Positions 1 to 8,651 are shown, numbered from the stretch's first letter. The stretch: DNA of 52,844 nucleotides from Erysipelotrichaceae bacterium (GCA_015058875.1 SVBN01000014.1:1-52844); one strand, 5' to 3'. Program-made: numbers and translations. Notes: generated by a model not told the origin, from the sequence alone.

Positions 1-116
1 GTACACATATATGCGTTTAAATCATACATCGATTTTCACGTCTTTTGATATTGTCCGCTCATTTTTCTCTTCTGAAATTTATTTCACGACCAAAACAGAA
101 CTTTCCTAGTCCATAA

Positions 117-148
117 GAAAAACAGGGCAATCCTCCGGGACTGCCCTG
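117..148 (-). terminator. Intrinsic terminator of ffh
   Basis: Read on the minus strand, a 7-bp stem (CAGGGCA / TGCCCTG, 123-129 and 142-148) with a 12-base loop is followed by TTTTTCTT. It begins about 12 bases after the ffh stop. Bases 1-116 beyond it hold no convincing gene on either strand. Confidence 0.9.
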
Positions 149-160
149 CGATTCACTGAA

Positions 161-1567
161 TCAGAACTTGTAGCGCTTCCGCTTTACACGGCGGACCGGC
201 TGCTGGCCGGGGCCGATGTTGTTCATCATATTGTTTATGGTTTCTTCATTCAGATTGCCGTTCTTCTGCATGTTTCCGACCATTTCCATGGCGGCTTTCA
301 TCTTCTCAAACTGGTTGATCAGACGGTTGACATCCTGTACGGTCGTTCCGGATCCGGCCGCAACCCTGCGCTTCATGGAGCCGCGCATATCGGAGGGATT
401 CTGTCTCTCTTTTTTCGTCATGGACTGGATGATCGCCTTGGTATGCTTCATGGCATCCGTTGCCTTGGCTTCATCAATCAGATCGGAATACTGGCTGAAG
501 CCCGGGAACATTTTCAGAATGCCGCTCAGGGGGCCGAGGCGCTGGATCTGCTCAAACTGGGAAAGCATGTCGTCCATGGTGAACTGGCCGCTCATCATGT
601 GCTCGGCGGCTTTCTCAGCCTCTTCCATATCCATCTTTTCCTGGGCACGCTCGACGAGGGAAACAATATCGCCCATGCCGAGAATTCTGTCTGCCATACG
701 GTCGGGATAGAACGGACTCATGTCATCGATCTTTTCGCCTTCACCGACAAACTTGACAGGTACCCCCGTAATCTTGCGGACGGAAAGAACGCCGCCGCCT
801 CTGGAGTCACCGTCAAACTTCGTGACGACAAGACCCGTCAGGGGCAGTGCCTCGGCAAATGCCGACGCAACGTTGACGATATCCTGACCGGTCATGGCGT
901 CAACCGTAAGCAGAATTTCGTCAGGGTGTACGAGTTCGTTGATATCCTTCAGCTCCTGCATCAGAGCTTCGTCGATATGCAGACGGCCGGCGGTATCGAT
1001 GAATACGGTATCGTATCCCTTTTCCGCCGCATACTGCATGCCCTGCTTTACCGTCTCAAATGCGGAAACTTCCGTACCGAGCGTGAATACTTCCGTATCA
1101 ATTTCTTTACCCAGTGTCTGGAGCTGTTCGATCGCGGCGGGACGGATGACGTCTGCCGCAATCAGCAGCGGATTTCTGTTCCATCTTGTTCTGCACAGCC
1201 TTGCGATCTTGGCTACGCTGGTTGTTTTACCGGTACCCTGAAGACCGGCAAGCATGATGACAGTGATGCCCTCTTCCTTAAAATGAAGCTCTTCGTTATT
1301 CTCGCCGAGCAGGCTGATAATCTCGTCATGCACAATCTTGACGAGCATTTCACCCGGCTCGACGCTGTTCAGCACGTCTTCGCCTCTTGCCTTGGTGCGG
1401 ACCTCTTCCAGGAAGTCCTTGACAATACGATAGTTCACATCCGCTTCCAGGAGTGCAAGACGCACTTCCTTCAGCATATCTTCCATATTTTTATCGGTCA
1501 GTGTGCCTTTGCCGGCAACGTCCCGAAGCGCTTTATTCAATCGCTCACTCAGTGAATCAAATGCCAT
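161..1567 (-). CDS. ffh: Signal recognition particle GTPase Ffh
   Basis: The protein subunit of SRP binds signal sequences and the SRP RNA and docks with FtsY for co-translational membrane targeting. The 468-aa length is normal (about 440-480). An N-terminal helical N domain is followed by the G domain: G1 GLQGTGKTT near residue 107, DTAGRLH, and TKFDGDSRGGG. The methionine-rich M domain occupies roughly 300-440, with the RNA-binding segment around SDMRGSMKRRVAAGSG. The C-terminus is basic (RRVKRKRYKF). The ATG at 1567 follows AAGGAG at ideal spacing. The gene has its own promoter and terminator; the usual upstream partner ylxM is not here, ssb lies upstream instead. Identification is secure. 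Confidence 0.98.
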   Translation of the reverse strand: MAFDSLSERLNKALRDVAGKGTLTDKNMEDMLKEVRLALLEADVNYRIVKDFLEEVRTKARGEDVLNSVEPGEMLVKIVHDEIISLLGENNEELHFKEEGITVIMLAGLQGTGKTTSVAKIARLCRTRWNRNPLLIAADVIRPAAIEQLQTLGKEIDTEVFTLGTEVSAFETVKQGMQYAAEKGYDTVFIDTAGRLHIDEALMQELKDINELVHPDEILLTVDAMTGQDIVNVASAFAEALPLTGLVVTKFDGDSRGGGVLSVRKITGVPVKFVGEGEKIDDMSPFYPDRMADRILGMGDIVSLVERAQEKMDMEEAEKAAEHMMSGQFTMDDMLSQFEQIQRLGPLSGILKMFPGFSQYSDLIDEAKATDAMKHTKAIIQSMTKKERQNPSDMRGSMKRRVAAGSGTTVQDVNRLINQFEKMKAAMEMVGNMQKNGNLNEETINNMMNNIGPGQQPVRRVKRKRYKF

Positions 1568-1593
1568 AACTGTCTCCTTATCAGATCGTTACT

Positions 1594-1622
1594 ATCATAA
1601 ACGATTGAGCGCAGTTTGTCAT
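1594..1622 (-). promoter_or_regulatory. Promoter of ffh
   Basis: ATGACA (1617-1622), 17-base spacer, TATGAT (1594-1599) on the minus strand, about 25 bases before the ATG. The -10 lies in the loop of a small inverted repeat, ATCGTT...AACGAT, which might be an operator. Confidence 0.65.
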
Positions 1623-1632
1623 TCCGTACTTA

Positions 1633-1968
1633 TCATGGGATACCCTGCGGCGGCTCATCATTGAGGAACGCGACTTTCTCCGCAATGATCTCGACGTTGT
1701 AAAAGGTCATCCCGCCTCTTTCCACCTGATTCGACTGCATTCTTGCCTTGATGGCCACGACGCTTCCGACATGGCATACCGCAGCGCACTCTTCAGCTAC
1801 GCCCCGCCATAAAGTGACACTGAATAAATCAGTGGAAAGCGTTCCATCATCATTCCTGAACAGCCTGTCGCATTCGACAATCAGATTGGCAACGTTCTGG
1901 CCTTTCGAGGTTGTACGGATCTGGGGCGTTTCAATCACCCTTCCGACAATGACACATGTATTCAGCAT
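1633..1968 (-). CDS. ssb: Short single-stranded DNA-binding protein
   Basis: A single OB-fold SSB-family protein that would coat single-stranded DNA. The start MLNTCVIVGRV is the typical SSB opening (family: MLNxVxLxGRLxxxPxxR), followed by GQNVANLIVECDR and the strand DLFSVTLWRGVAEECA. At 111 aa it stops right after the OB fold and lacks the acidic C-terminal tail that recruits partners in housekeeping SSB, so it resembles the short SsbB-type paralogues used in natural competence or a PriB-like role. ATG at 1968 is chosen because AAAGGAGG lies 9 bases upstream; an open frame extends further up but has no ribosome site. A separate full-length SSB is expected elsewhere (inference). Confidence 0.85.
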   Translation of the reverse strand: MLNTCVIVGRVIETPQIRTTSKGQNVANLIVECDRLFRNDDGTLSTDLFSVTLWRGVAEECAAVCHVGSVVAIKARMQSNQVERGGMTFYNVEIIAEKVAFLNDEPPQGIP

Positions 1969-1993
1969 ATTCGCATGCCTCCTTTCTGAGCGG

Positions 1994-2022
1994 ATTATTT
2001 CAGAAAGAAAGCAGTGCTTCAA
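1994..2022 (-). promoter_or_regulatory. Promoter of the short ssb
   Basis: TTGAAG (2017-2022), 17-base spacer, AATAAT (1994-1999), about 25 bases before the ATG on the minus strand. Confidence 0.6.
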
Positions 2023-2112
2023 AAGCCCGGAAATGCCGTTTTTGGGACAGAAAAGCAATTCTGCGGCACTCAGACGTGCCTGTCCGCGGATACTTCGGCA
2101 ATTTCGGAAGTA

Positions 2113-2145
2113 CAAAAAAAACGGAACTGCATGTTACAGTCCCGT
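2113..2145 (-). terminator. Terminator of the Cys-rich membrane peptide gene
   Basis: Minus strand stem ACGGGACTG / CAGTTCCGT (one G-T wobble), 7-base loop, then TTTTTTTT. It starts two bases after the stop of the 67-aa gene and isolates it from ssb. Confidence 0.9.
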
Positions 2146-2146
2146 C

Positions 2147-2350
2147 TTATCCGAATATGTTCCGAATACGCCTTTTCCATTTCAGATGGCGCTGCGCTTT
2201 TTTAACATCTCCGACCCATTTGCAGGATCCGTGGCAGCTTCCGCTGCAGTCGCCGCTGCATCCTTCAATCCCGTTCTTCATCAGATAGCGGATATCCAGA
2301 ATGACAATCACCGCAAGGATTAACGAGATGATGAATGTTGACAGATTCAT
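2147..2350 (-). CDS. FeoB-associated Cys-rich membrane protein
   Basis: This 67-aa protein matches the FeoB-associated Cys-rich family: one N-terminal membrane helix (about residues 4-22), a short turn, then a cysteine cluster CSGDCSGSCHGSC and a very basic tail (KKAQRHLKWKRRIRN). Relatives are usually encoded beside the ferrous-iron transporter feoB and are thought to bind or hand over metal, but no biochemical role is established. Here it stands alone, with no feoA/feoB in the window. ATG at 2350 is preferred over the in-frame GTG two codons upstream because AAGGAGG lies 8 bases before the ATG but only 2 before the GTG. Its promoter carries an inverted repeat, suggesting regulated expression. 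Confidence 0.8.
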   Translation of the reverse strand: MNLSTFIISLILAVIVILDIRYLMKNGIEGCSGDCSGSCHGSCKWVGDVKKAQRHLKWKRRIRNIFG

Positions 2351-2374
2351 ATTCACATCCTCCTTACGTTCCTC

Positions 2375-2403
2375 ATTCTGAAGGATGCCGGAGAAAATGT
2401 CAA
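2375..2403 (-). promoter_or_regulatory. Promoter of the Cys-rich membrane peptide gene
   Basis: Perfect TTGACA (2398-2403), 17-base spacer, CAGAAT (2375-2380) on the minus strand, followed by an AAGGAGG ribosome site. Confidence 0.75.
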
Positions 2404-2420
2404 TTAGTACGCACTAACTA
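2401..2420. promoter_or_regulatory. Candidate operator, inverted repeat at the -35
   Basis: On the minus strand TTAGT-GCGT-ACTAA, within a longer imperfect palindrome, overlaps the upstream edge of TTGACA and the stop codon of the IIB gene. The size and TTAG..CTAA character recall sites of DtxR/MarR-type metal regulators, which would suit an iron-linked gene; this is inference. Confidence 0.45.
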
Positions 2421-2846
2421 TTTGTTTTCCGCGTCGTGCCAGTCCCCGTGTGTTTTCCGGTATGAAAGATACCTTTTGACCGTCAGGGGATTATTCTCAC
2501 CCGGGAAATGCACGGGATTCATTCCTGTTTCTTTGAAAATCTGCACGGCATCCAGTGCATCTTCATATACTTCCGTAAACTTCATCAGTCCGTACATTCT
2601 TGTCGGAAGAATGTAGAGCGGTACCTTAACATCATACTTTTTGAAGAATGCCGGCATCTCCATCTGCAGATGCGGGCAGCAGATGATAATGTCATACTGA
2701 TCAATGACTCTCGGCATCAGTGAGAACGGCGAAAAATCAATGCACGCCTCTTCCCCTTTCCCTTCGGCAATCAGTTCATCCTGAACGTGCTTTGCCATGG
2801 CGCTGGAAGAAAAGCCTCCTCCGCAACACAAAAGCATTTTAAACAT
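2418..2846 (-). CDS. Solo PTS IIB component, lactose/cellobiose type
   Basis: A phosphotransferase-system IIB protein of the lactose/cellobiose family, in which an N-terminal cysteine accepts phosphate from IIA and passes it to sugar. The opening MFKMLLCCGGGFSSS matches the family P-loop (C7/C8, then GxSSS). It is 142 aa, about 40 longer than a typical ~100-aa IIB, with an extra C-terminal segment ending in a polar tail. No IIA or IIC gene lies nearby. It starts 17 bases after ftsK, with AAGGGAG before the ATG, so it is the last gene of the RNase J-ftsK run. It could be regulatory rather than a sugar transporter part (inference). Confidence 0.8.
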   Translation of the reverse strand: MFKMLLCCGGGFSSSAMAKHVQDELIAEGKGEEACIDFSPFSLMPRVIDQYDIIICCPHLQMEMPAFFKKYDVKVPLYILPTRMYGLMKFTEVYEDALDAVQIFKETGMNPVHFPGENNPLTVKRYLSYRKTHGDWHDAENK

Positions 2847-2863
2847 TCTTGTCTCCCTTTTCG

Positions 2864-5467
2864 CTATTCAGCGTCCTTTTTGATATAGACATCACGGGGT
2901 TTGGATCCCTGGGCAGGACCGATCACTCCTTTCTGCTCCAGGAGATCAATCATTCTGGCAGCGCGGTTGTAGCCGATGCCGAATTTTCTCTGAAGCAGTG
3001 ACGTGGAAGCTTTCTGTGCGTCGATGACATACGCCCGGATCTCATCATACAGCGGATCGCTGTCGGCTCCCATAACGGCCGTATCCTCATTGCCGTCTAC
3101 CCCGTCCAGAAGGACAAATGCATCATCATACAGCGGTACTGCCAGTGAGGAACAGTACTCGGTGATTCTGTGCACCTCATCATCGGTGACAAATACGCCC
3201 TGCACGCGGGTGGCGGCGGACTGGCCGATCGGCATGTACAGCATGTCGCCGTTTCCGAGCAGGCGCTCCGCACCGACATGATCCAGAATCGTTCGGGAGT
3301 CAATTCCCGAAGAAACGGAGAATGCGATGCGGCTGGGGATATTTGCCTTGATGATGCCGGTAATGACATCGGTGGATGGTCTCTGGGTCGCAACGATCAG
3401 ATGGATGCCGGCGGCACGCGCCAGCTGGGTAATGCGCTGGATGCTGCCTTCGACTTCTTTCCCGGCAACGGCCATCAGGTCTGCAAGCTCATCGATAATG
3501 ACAACAATATACGGCATGAACTTCCAGTCCGGCTGGGCTTCGGTATTGTTTCTGTTGATGGAACCGTCTTTTACTTTTTCGTTGTAAACCTGGATGTTTC
3601 TGACACCGCATCTGGAGAAGATATCATATCTTTCTTCCATGATGCGGACAATCACCTTGAGTGCGTTGTTGGCTTTGGTCGGATCGTTGATGACCGGTCC
3701 GATCAGATGCGGTATTCTCTGATACGGCGTGAATTCGACCTTTTTCGGGTCGATCAGCAGCATCTTGACTTCATCCGGTTTGGTCCGCATGAGCAGCGAT
3801 GTGATGATGGAATTCATGCACACGCTCTTTCCCGAACCGGTAGCACCGGCAATCAGGAGATGCGGCATTTTATCCAGACGGCAGGTAACGACATTGCCGA
3901 GCAGGTCCTTGCCGAGGATGAACAGCAGCGGCTGGTTCTGATCCTTTTCGGGAATCTTCTGGATCAGTTCCTTCATCTTGACCGGGATCGGCTTGACGTT
4001 CGGCACTTCCACGCCGACGGCGTTATGTCCCGGGATCGGCGCTTCAATACGGATATCCCGCACCGCCAGCTGCATCTTGACATCGTCGGTCAGACCGAGG
4101 ATCTTGGATACCTTGACATTGGCGTCGGGACGGATTTCAAACTTGGTGACAGCCGGACCGATATGGGTATCGATCAGCCTGGATTCAATATCGAAGTTGC
4201 GCAGCACCTGAATAAGCAGCTCGCCCTTTTCCTGCGCCGCTTCAAGGTTCGGATCATCCTTCGGCTTCGGCGGCACCGGATCCAGCAGGGTCACTTTCGG
4301 AAGCACGTACGGACGGTTCCGCTTCGGCTGGGGTGCAGGCGTGCTTACCGGCTGGGATGCAGGCTGAGCGGCAGGTACAGGCGGCGTCTGCACAGGTACT
4401 TCCTCTTCTTCCGGTTCAAACGGTCTCAGCACGGGAGAAGGCTCGTAAACCGGCTCCTCTTCCGGCATGACGGGTTCCGGTTCCGGCTCTTCGTACAGAT
4501 TCACTTCCTGCCGTTTCTGAGCCGGACCTTTATTCTGGTCGACGAGATCGTCGACGCTCATGAAGATGGATTTCGCCTCAGGCGATGCCTTCGGGCGCAC
4601 CGGCACCATATCCTCAATGGCCGGCACAGTCACGTCGGCCTTGATATCAAATGATTTCACCGGCGCTTCTTCCGTTTTTTCCGGCACGAGATAACGCTTT
4701 GCGGGAGCCGGCTCCGCTGATGGTACAGGTTCTTCTTCCTCATCTTCCTCAATGAAGATGCGGTCGGTCAGGCGCTGCAGAAGAGACGGCTTTTTCGGTC
4801 CTTCCTCGACCTCTTCGTAGTATTCTTCTTCATCCTCATCGTCATCTTCTTCAAATGCGACCGAGAAATATTCCCCGATGGTTGCGAACGCCTGCTTGTA
4901 GGATTCAAGATTCACCAGCAATAACGCCGCTATCACAAACAGAACGACAACTATGACTATTGTTCCGGCTCTGCCGACAAGCATGGTTGTCAGAGAAAGC
5001 AGGAGCGCACCTAAAACGCCTCCGCCGATTTCCTCGGGAGGCTGGGTAAAATACTGTGAAAGATCTTCCGTATATGCCGACCAGATATCCCATCCGCGCA
5101 GTGTCTCCGGCGTATCGACGTAGGAGCACACCAGAAGAAATCCCATCAGGATCAGAATGATCGCATAGGGATTTTTTCCTGCAGATTTTCCGGTCTTTCC
5201 GTTAATGATCAGGATCGCGATCTGAAGCAGAATCACTCCCATCACGATGAAATAGAACCGGCCGAACAGAAACCGCTGGACGTTGTTGAGCACAACGCCG
5301 ACGAGTCCCATCCGCATATAGGCAATGATCGTCACTGCACTGATCAGGACAATCAGTATATATCTTCTTAATTCCGCTTCCTGCGCTTTCTTTTTCGCAG
5401 CTGCCTGTCTGGCGCGGGCACTGCTGCTGCGGGAAGCTGATTTTCCTGTTGATTTCTTAGCTGCCAC
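2864..5467 (-). CDS. ftsK: DNA translocase FtsK/SpoIIIE
   Basis: A septum-anchored ATPase that pumps chromosomal DNA during division. The 867-aa protein has a basic N-terminus, about four to five membrane helices (residues 35-190), a long acidic then Pro/Glu-rich linker (200-400), and the RecA-like motor with Walker A GATGSGKS near 540 and Walker B VVIIDELADLM near 655. The C-terminal winged-helix gamma domain (about 800-862, LLQRKFGIGYNRAARMIDLL) reads polar DNA sequences. The start is a GTG at 5467 behind TGAGGAATT; no ATG fits. It follows the RNase J-like gene by 13 bases. FtsK and SpoIIIE cannot be told apart from sequence alone; absence of sporulation genes nearby favours FtsK. Confidence 0.96.
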   Translation of the reverse strand: MAAKKSTGKSASRSSSARARQAAAKKKAQEAELRRYILIVLISAVTIIAYMRMGLVGVVLNNVQRFLFGRFYFIVMGVILLQIAILIINGKTGKSAGKNPYAIILILMGFLLVCSYVDTPETLRGWDIWSAYTEDLSQYFTQPPEEIGGGVLGALLLSLTTMLVGRAGTIVIVVVLFVIAALLLVNLESYKQAFATIGEYFSVAFEEDDDEDEEEYYEEVEEGPKKPSLLQRLTDRIFIEEDEEEEPVPSAEPAPAKRYLVPEKTEEAPVKSFDIKADVTVPAIEDMVPVRPKASPEAKSIFMSVDDLVDQNKGPAQKRQEVNLYEEPEPEPVMPEEEPVYEPSPVLRPFEPEEEEVPVQTPPVPAAQPASQPVSTPAPQPKRNRPYVLPKVTLLDPVPPKPKDDPNLEAAQEKGELLIQVLRNFDIESRLIDTHIGPAVTKFEIRPDANVKVSKILGLTDDVKMQLAVRDIRIEAPIPGHNAVGVEVPNVKPIPVKMKELIQKIPEKDQNQPLLFILGKDLLGNVVTCRLDKMPHLLIAGATGSGKSVCMNSIITSLLMRTKPDEVKMLLIDPKKVEFTPYQRIPHLIGPVINDPTKANNALKVIVRIMEERYDIFSRCGVRNIQVYNEKVKDGSINRNNTEAQPDWKFMPYIVVIIDELADLMAVAGKEVEGSIQRITQLARAAGIHLIVATQRPSTDVITGIIKANIPSRIAFSVSSGIDSRTILDHVGAERLLGNGDMLYMPIGQSAATRVQGVFVTDDEVHRITEYCSSLAVPLYDDAFVLLDGVDGNEDTAVMGADSDPLYDEIRAYVIDAQKASTSLLQRKFGIGYNRAARMIDLLEQKGVIGPAQGSKPRDVYIKKDAE

Positions 5468-5480
5468 AATTCCTCACATT

Positions 5481-7145
5481 CTAATCAGCCGTATTGATCT
5501 CTACAATTGCCGGCAGGATCATCGGCCGTTTTCCTGTCTCCTTCAGAACATACCTGCTGATTTTTTCTCTTGCTTCGGAACGGCACTGCAGGTTGTCATA
5601 CCGTTTTTCCGCAACGGCTTCGTCAATCGTGCGTTCCATAATATTTCCGACTTCCTTGATAATGTAGTCGGCATCCTTCAGATAGATAACGCCGCGGCTC
5701 TGCACATCCGGTCCGCCGATGACTTCCTTGGTCGCGTGGTTGATCACAACCCCGACAACAATCGCGCCGTCCGTGCTCAGCAGTTCACGGTCCTTGAGGA
5801 CCATGCCGGCCGCGTCAAGGCTGTCATTTCCGTCAACAAGGATATCGTCGACCGGAATCGTATCATATCCGCGCTTCAGCTGTCCGTCTTCAATCGTCGC
5901 CGCAAGACCGTTGTCCAGAACGATGATATTGTTTGCCGGATAGCCCATTTCAAGCGCGATATTCGCATTGGAAATCAGCTGGCGGTATTCACCCTTGACC
6001 GGGATGTAGTACTGGGGATTCATCAGATAGATCATCATCTTCAGATCCTCAATCGATGCGTGCATGGAGAAAGTACGTTTGGAGTCAATCGCATGAACGC
6101 GCGATGTTTCCTTATATACTTCATCTTCCATTCCGGCCGCTCCGCGTTCGGTGCCGGGCACCGCCGGGGAAGCGATAATCACGGTATCGCTCGGACGCAG
6201 CTGGATCATATCGTCTTCCTTGGTAACGATCTTATGGACCTTGCGGAAGATGCTGGAACCGTCGCCGGCAATGATCAGGAGAACATTGTCCGCATCATTA
6301 TCAAAATTCTGAGGGACAATTTCCAGACCTGCGGGAATCCTGTAGTAGCCCAGCGCCGCCATATCCTTCATCAGATTGCGCAGCTCTTCGTCATAGATCA
6401 TGACCTTCCGGTTGTATTTGTTTGCCAGTTCCACCAGCTCGATGACACGGTAAAGGTTGCTGTTGTAGCAGCTGACCACGATCCTGCCGGGCGCTTCTTC
6501 AAAATACTGCTCCACCATCCGGGTAATCCGGTGATTCGGCGCGCTGTGGCCTTCACGTGTCGATCCTACGGACTCTGTCATCAGGGCCAGAACGCCCTTG
6601 GAGCCGAGCTCCGTCACATCCAGCAGATCGAAGCGGAACGCATCATTCTTGATATCATAGTCAACGATAAACTCGCTTGTATAGACGACATAGCCGTCTT
6701 CCGTACGGATTGCCACGCCGAAGCCGTCGGCGATCGACTGGGTTGTTCCGAATGTGCGTATTTCCGTCTTTCCGATCTTGAATGTCGAATTGCGGCGGAT
6801 TCTGTGGATGTTCAGATCCTTCAGGCCTGCCGCCTTCGCCTTTCTTTCAAACATGCGCGCTGTCAGCGGCGTCATATATACAGGAAGATTCACATCCTTG
6901 AGCAGGTTGCAAAGCGCACCGATGACATCATCGTGTCCGTGCGTGATGAATACGCCTTTCACCTGCGCAGCATGTTCTGTCAGATACTGAAAATCCGGAA
7001 TGATCTTTTCGATTCCGAGCTGATCCGCATCAGGATATCTCAGCCCGCATTCAATTGCATAAATATCGTCATTATTTTCGACGATGTACATATTCTTTCC
7101 GTCTTCGTCCAGGCCTCCGAGCGCAAAGATTCTGATTTTACTCAT
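5481..7145 (-). CDS. rnjB: RNase J family protein, catalytically degenerate (RNase J2-like)
   Basis: A metallo-beta-lactamase/beta-CASP RNase of the J family, which degrades and matures mRNA and rRNA. It is 554 aa with the full J architecture: MBL halves, the beta-CASP insert and a C-terminal domain. Several metal ligands of active RNase J are replaced: HGHxDH reads H69-G-H71-D-D73-V74, the HSIPD histidine is Q136, the TGDF aspartate is E158, and PVHGEYR reads PVKGEYR near 384, while SxHA near 362 keeps its His. This points to a J2-type subunit that depends on an active RNase J1 encoded elsewhere. ATG at 7145 is chosen because AAGGAGG precedes it; an upstream in-frame start lacks a site. It lies 70 bases behind miaB and 13 before ftsK. 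Confidence 0.9.
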   Translation of the reverse strand: MSKIRIFALGGLDEDGKNMYIVENNDDIYAIECGLRYPDADQLGIEKIIPDFQYLTEHAAQVKGVFITHGHDDVIGALCNLLKDVNLPVYMTPLTARMFERKAKAAGLKDLNIHRIRRNSTFKIGKTEIRTFGTTQSIADGFGVAIRTEDGYVVYTSEFIVDYDIKNDAFRFDLLDVTELGSKGVLALMTESVGSTREGHSAPNHRITRMVEQYFEEAPGRIVVSCYNSNLYRVIELVELANKYNRKVMIYDEELRNLMKDMAALGYYRIPAGLEIVPQNFDNDADNVLLIIAGDGSSIFRKVHKIVTKEDDMIQLRPSDTVIIASPAVPGTERGAAGMEDEVYKETSRVHAIDSKRTFSMHASIEDLKMMIYLMNPQYYIPVKGEYRQLISNANIALEMGYPANNIIVLDNGLAATIEDGQLKRGYDTIPVDDILVDGNDSLDAAGMVLKDRELLSTDGAIVVGVVINHATKEVIGGPDVQSRGVIYLKDADYIIKEVGNIMERTIDEAVAEKRYDNLQCRSEAREKISRYVLKETGKRPMILPAIVEINTAD

Positions 7146-7180
7146 ATGATCCTCCTTGTGTCTGATGCTCAATCACTGAT

Positions 7181-7186
7181 ATTATA
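7181..7186 (-). promoter_or_regulatory. Possible internal -10 upstream of the RNase J-like gene
   Basis: A perfect TATAAT on the minus strand sits in the 70-base gap after miaB, but no good -35 lies at the right distance. It may give extra transcription of the RNase J-ftsK part. Confidence 0.35.
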
Positions 7187-7215
7187 CGTTAATTCAGCTG
7201 ATTCAGCCACCCCTG

Positions 7216-8643
7216 TCACAGGGCTTCCCCGTCCAGGCTGTAGCTTTTCACGCCGGTGATTCTGACCGGTACAATCTCCCCTTCGCGGATCCCTTTTCCG
7301 GTAAAATTGACCAGTTTGTTTTCCTCGCTGTACCCCGAGAAAACATCGTCCCTTTTTTTGGACGGTCCCTCGCACAGCACCTTCAGCGTACGCTCGGCAT
7401 ATGCCTCGTTATTTTCCCGGGCATACTTTGTAATGCGCTCATTCAGCACCTGCAGGCGTTCCTTTTTCACGGAAAGAGGAATATCATCTTCCATCCGTGC
7501 GGCAGGCGTTCCTTCCCTGGGGCTGTAAATGAAAGTGAATGCCGAATCAAACCGGCAGTAATCGACCAGTTCCAGCGTCTTTTCAAACTGCTCATCGGTT
7601 TCCGACGGGAAGCCGACGATCAGATCGGTTGTAAATGTAATATCCGGAATCTTCGCCTTCATCTCATCGACCAGCTTCCGGTAGGATTCGGCTGTATAGC
7701 CGCGGTTCATCCGTCTCAGGATTTCATCCGATCCGCTCTGCACCGGCAGATGCAGCGCCTTCATGACATTGGGGTAATCCCGCATGACATCTATCGTCGA
7801 GCTGCTGTAGTCGCGGGGATGGGATGTATAGAAGCGGATGCGTTCAATGCCGGTCTCCGCACATGCTCTCAGCAGATCCGTAAAACCGTCTTCCATGCCG
7901 AGATCCTTCCCGTATGCATTCACATTCTGTCCCAGCAGCTGAACTTCTTTTCCCCCCGCCTCGCGCAGCTGTGTAATTTCCGCAAGGATATCCTCCATGC
8001 GGCGGCTGCGCTGCTTGCCGCGGGTATACGGCACGATGCAGTAAGTGCAGAACTTGTCGCATCCGTACATGATATTGACAAATCCCTTGTATGGCTTTGT
8101 ACGGACCGCTGGCATGCCTTCGATGATTCTGCCTTCTTCCGACAGCACAGAGATGCTGCGCTTCCCCTGCAGCACCTTTTCCATGAGAGACGGAAGCTGA
8201 TCGAGGTTATGGGTCCCGAAGATCAGATCCACCTGGGGATACTTGTTGATCAGTTCCCGGACAATCCCCTCTTCCTGCGCCATGCATCCGCAGACGCCGA
8301 AGATCTTTTCCGGATGCTTTTCCTTCAGCGGCTTCAGGTTGCCGATTTCACCGAGCACATGTTCCTCTGCCGCACGGCGCACCGCACAGGTATTGAAGAT
8401 CAGCACATCGGCTTCTTCCTGTGCAGCTGCGGGAGAGAAACCCATTTCCTCCAGCAGTCCGCCCAGTGTTTCACCGTCACGGACATTTGCCTGACAGCCG
8501 TAGGTACGCACAAAATATGTCTTTCCTTCTCCGAGCCTGTGCAGATGCTCAGGCATGGAAAAAGAAACACGCTCCGCCTGTTCTTTCAGATTTCTTCTGC
8601 CTGCCGCTTTCTGGTCCGGCAGGATATATTCATTCTTCTTCAT
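7216..8643 (-). CDS. miaB: tRNA methylthiotransferase MiaB
   Basis: A radical-SAM enzyme that adds a methylthio group to i6A37 of tRNAs reading UNN codons, improving decoding. The 475-aa chain has, in order, the UPF0004 domain with three cysteines (TYGCQAN, FNTCAVR, VCGCMAQ) for one Fe-S cluster, the radical-SAM motif CDKFCTYC for the SAM cluster, and a C-terminal TRAM RNA-binding domain (about 410-472). A poorly conserved N-terminal extension of about 40 residues is normal for Firmicute MiaB. No Shine-Dalgarno precedes ATG 8643; a TGG-CATAAT box ends 8 bases upstream, suggesting an almost leaderless mRNA. It heads the run with RNase J, ftsK and IIB. Confidence 0.96.
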   Translation of the reverse strand: MKKNEYILPDQKAAGRRNLKEQAERVSFSMPEHLHRLGEGKTYFVRTYGCQANVRDGETLGGLLEEMGFSPAAAQEEADVLIFNTCAVRRAAEEHVLGEIGNLKPLKEKHPEKIFGVCGCMAQEEGIVRELINKYPQVDLIFGTHNLDQLPSLMEKVLQGKRSISVLSEEGRIIEGMPAVRTKPYKGFVNIMYGCDKFCTYCIVPYTRGKQRSRRMEDILAEITQLREAGGKEVQLLGQNVNAYGKDLGMEDGFTDLLRACAETGIERIRFYTSHPRDYSSSTIDVMRDYPNVMKALHLPVQSGSDEILRRMNRGYTAESYRKLVDEMKAKIPDITFTTDLIVGFPSETDEQFEKTLELVDYCRFDSAFTFIYSPREGTPAARMEDDIPLSVKKERLQVLNERITKYARENNEAYAERTLKVLCEGPSKKRDDVFSGYSEENKLVNFTGKGIREGEIVPVRITGVKSYSLDGEAL

Positions 8644-8651
8644 AGAGAAAT

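Noticed and set aside
2147-2350. Part of a ferrous-iron uptake operon
   Set aside because: No feoA or feoB lies in the window and a terminator and own promoter isolate the gene.
5325-7259. A 644-codon open frame on the plus strand opposite the RNase J-like gene
   Set aside because: Antisense shadow, no ribosome site or recognisable motif; the same holds for long frames opposite ftsK (3170-4654), ffh (443-1555), parE (26929-28401) and yqeH (23619-24680).
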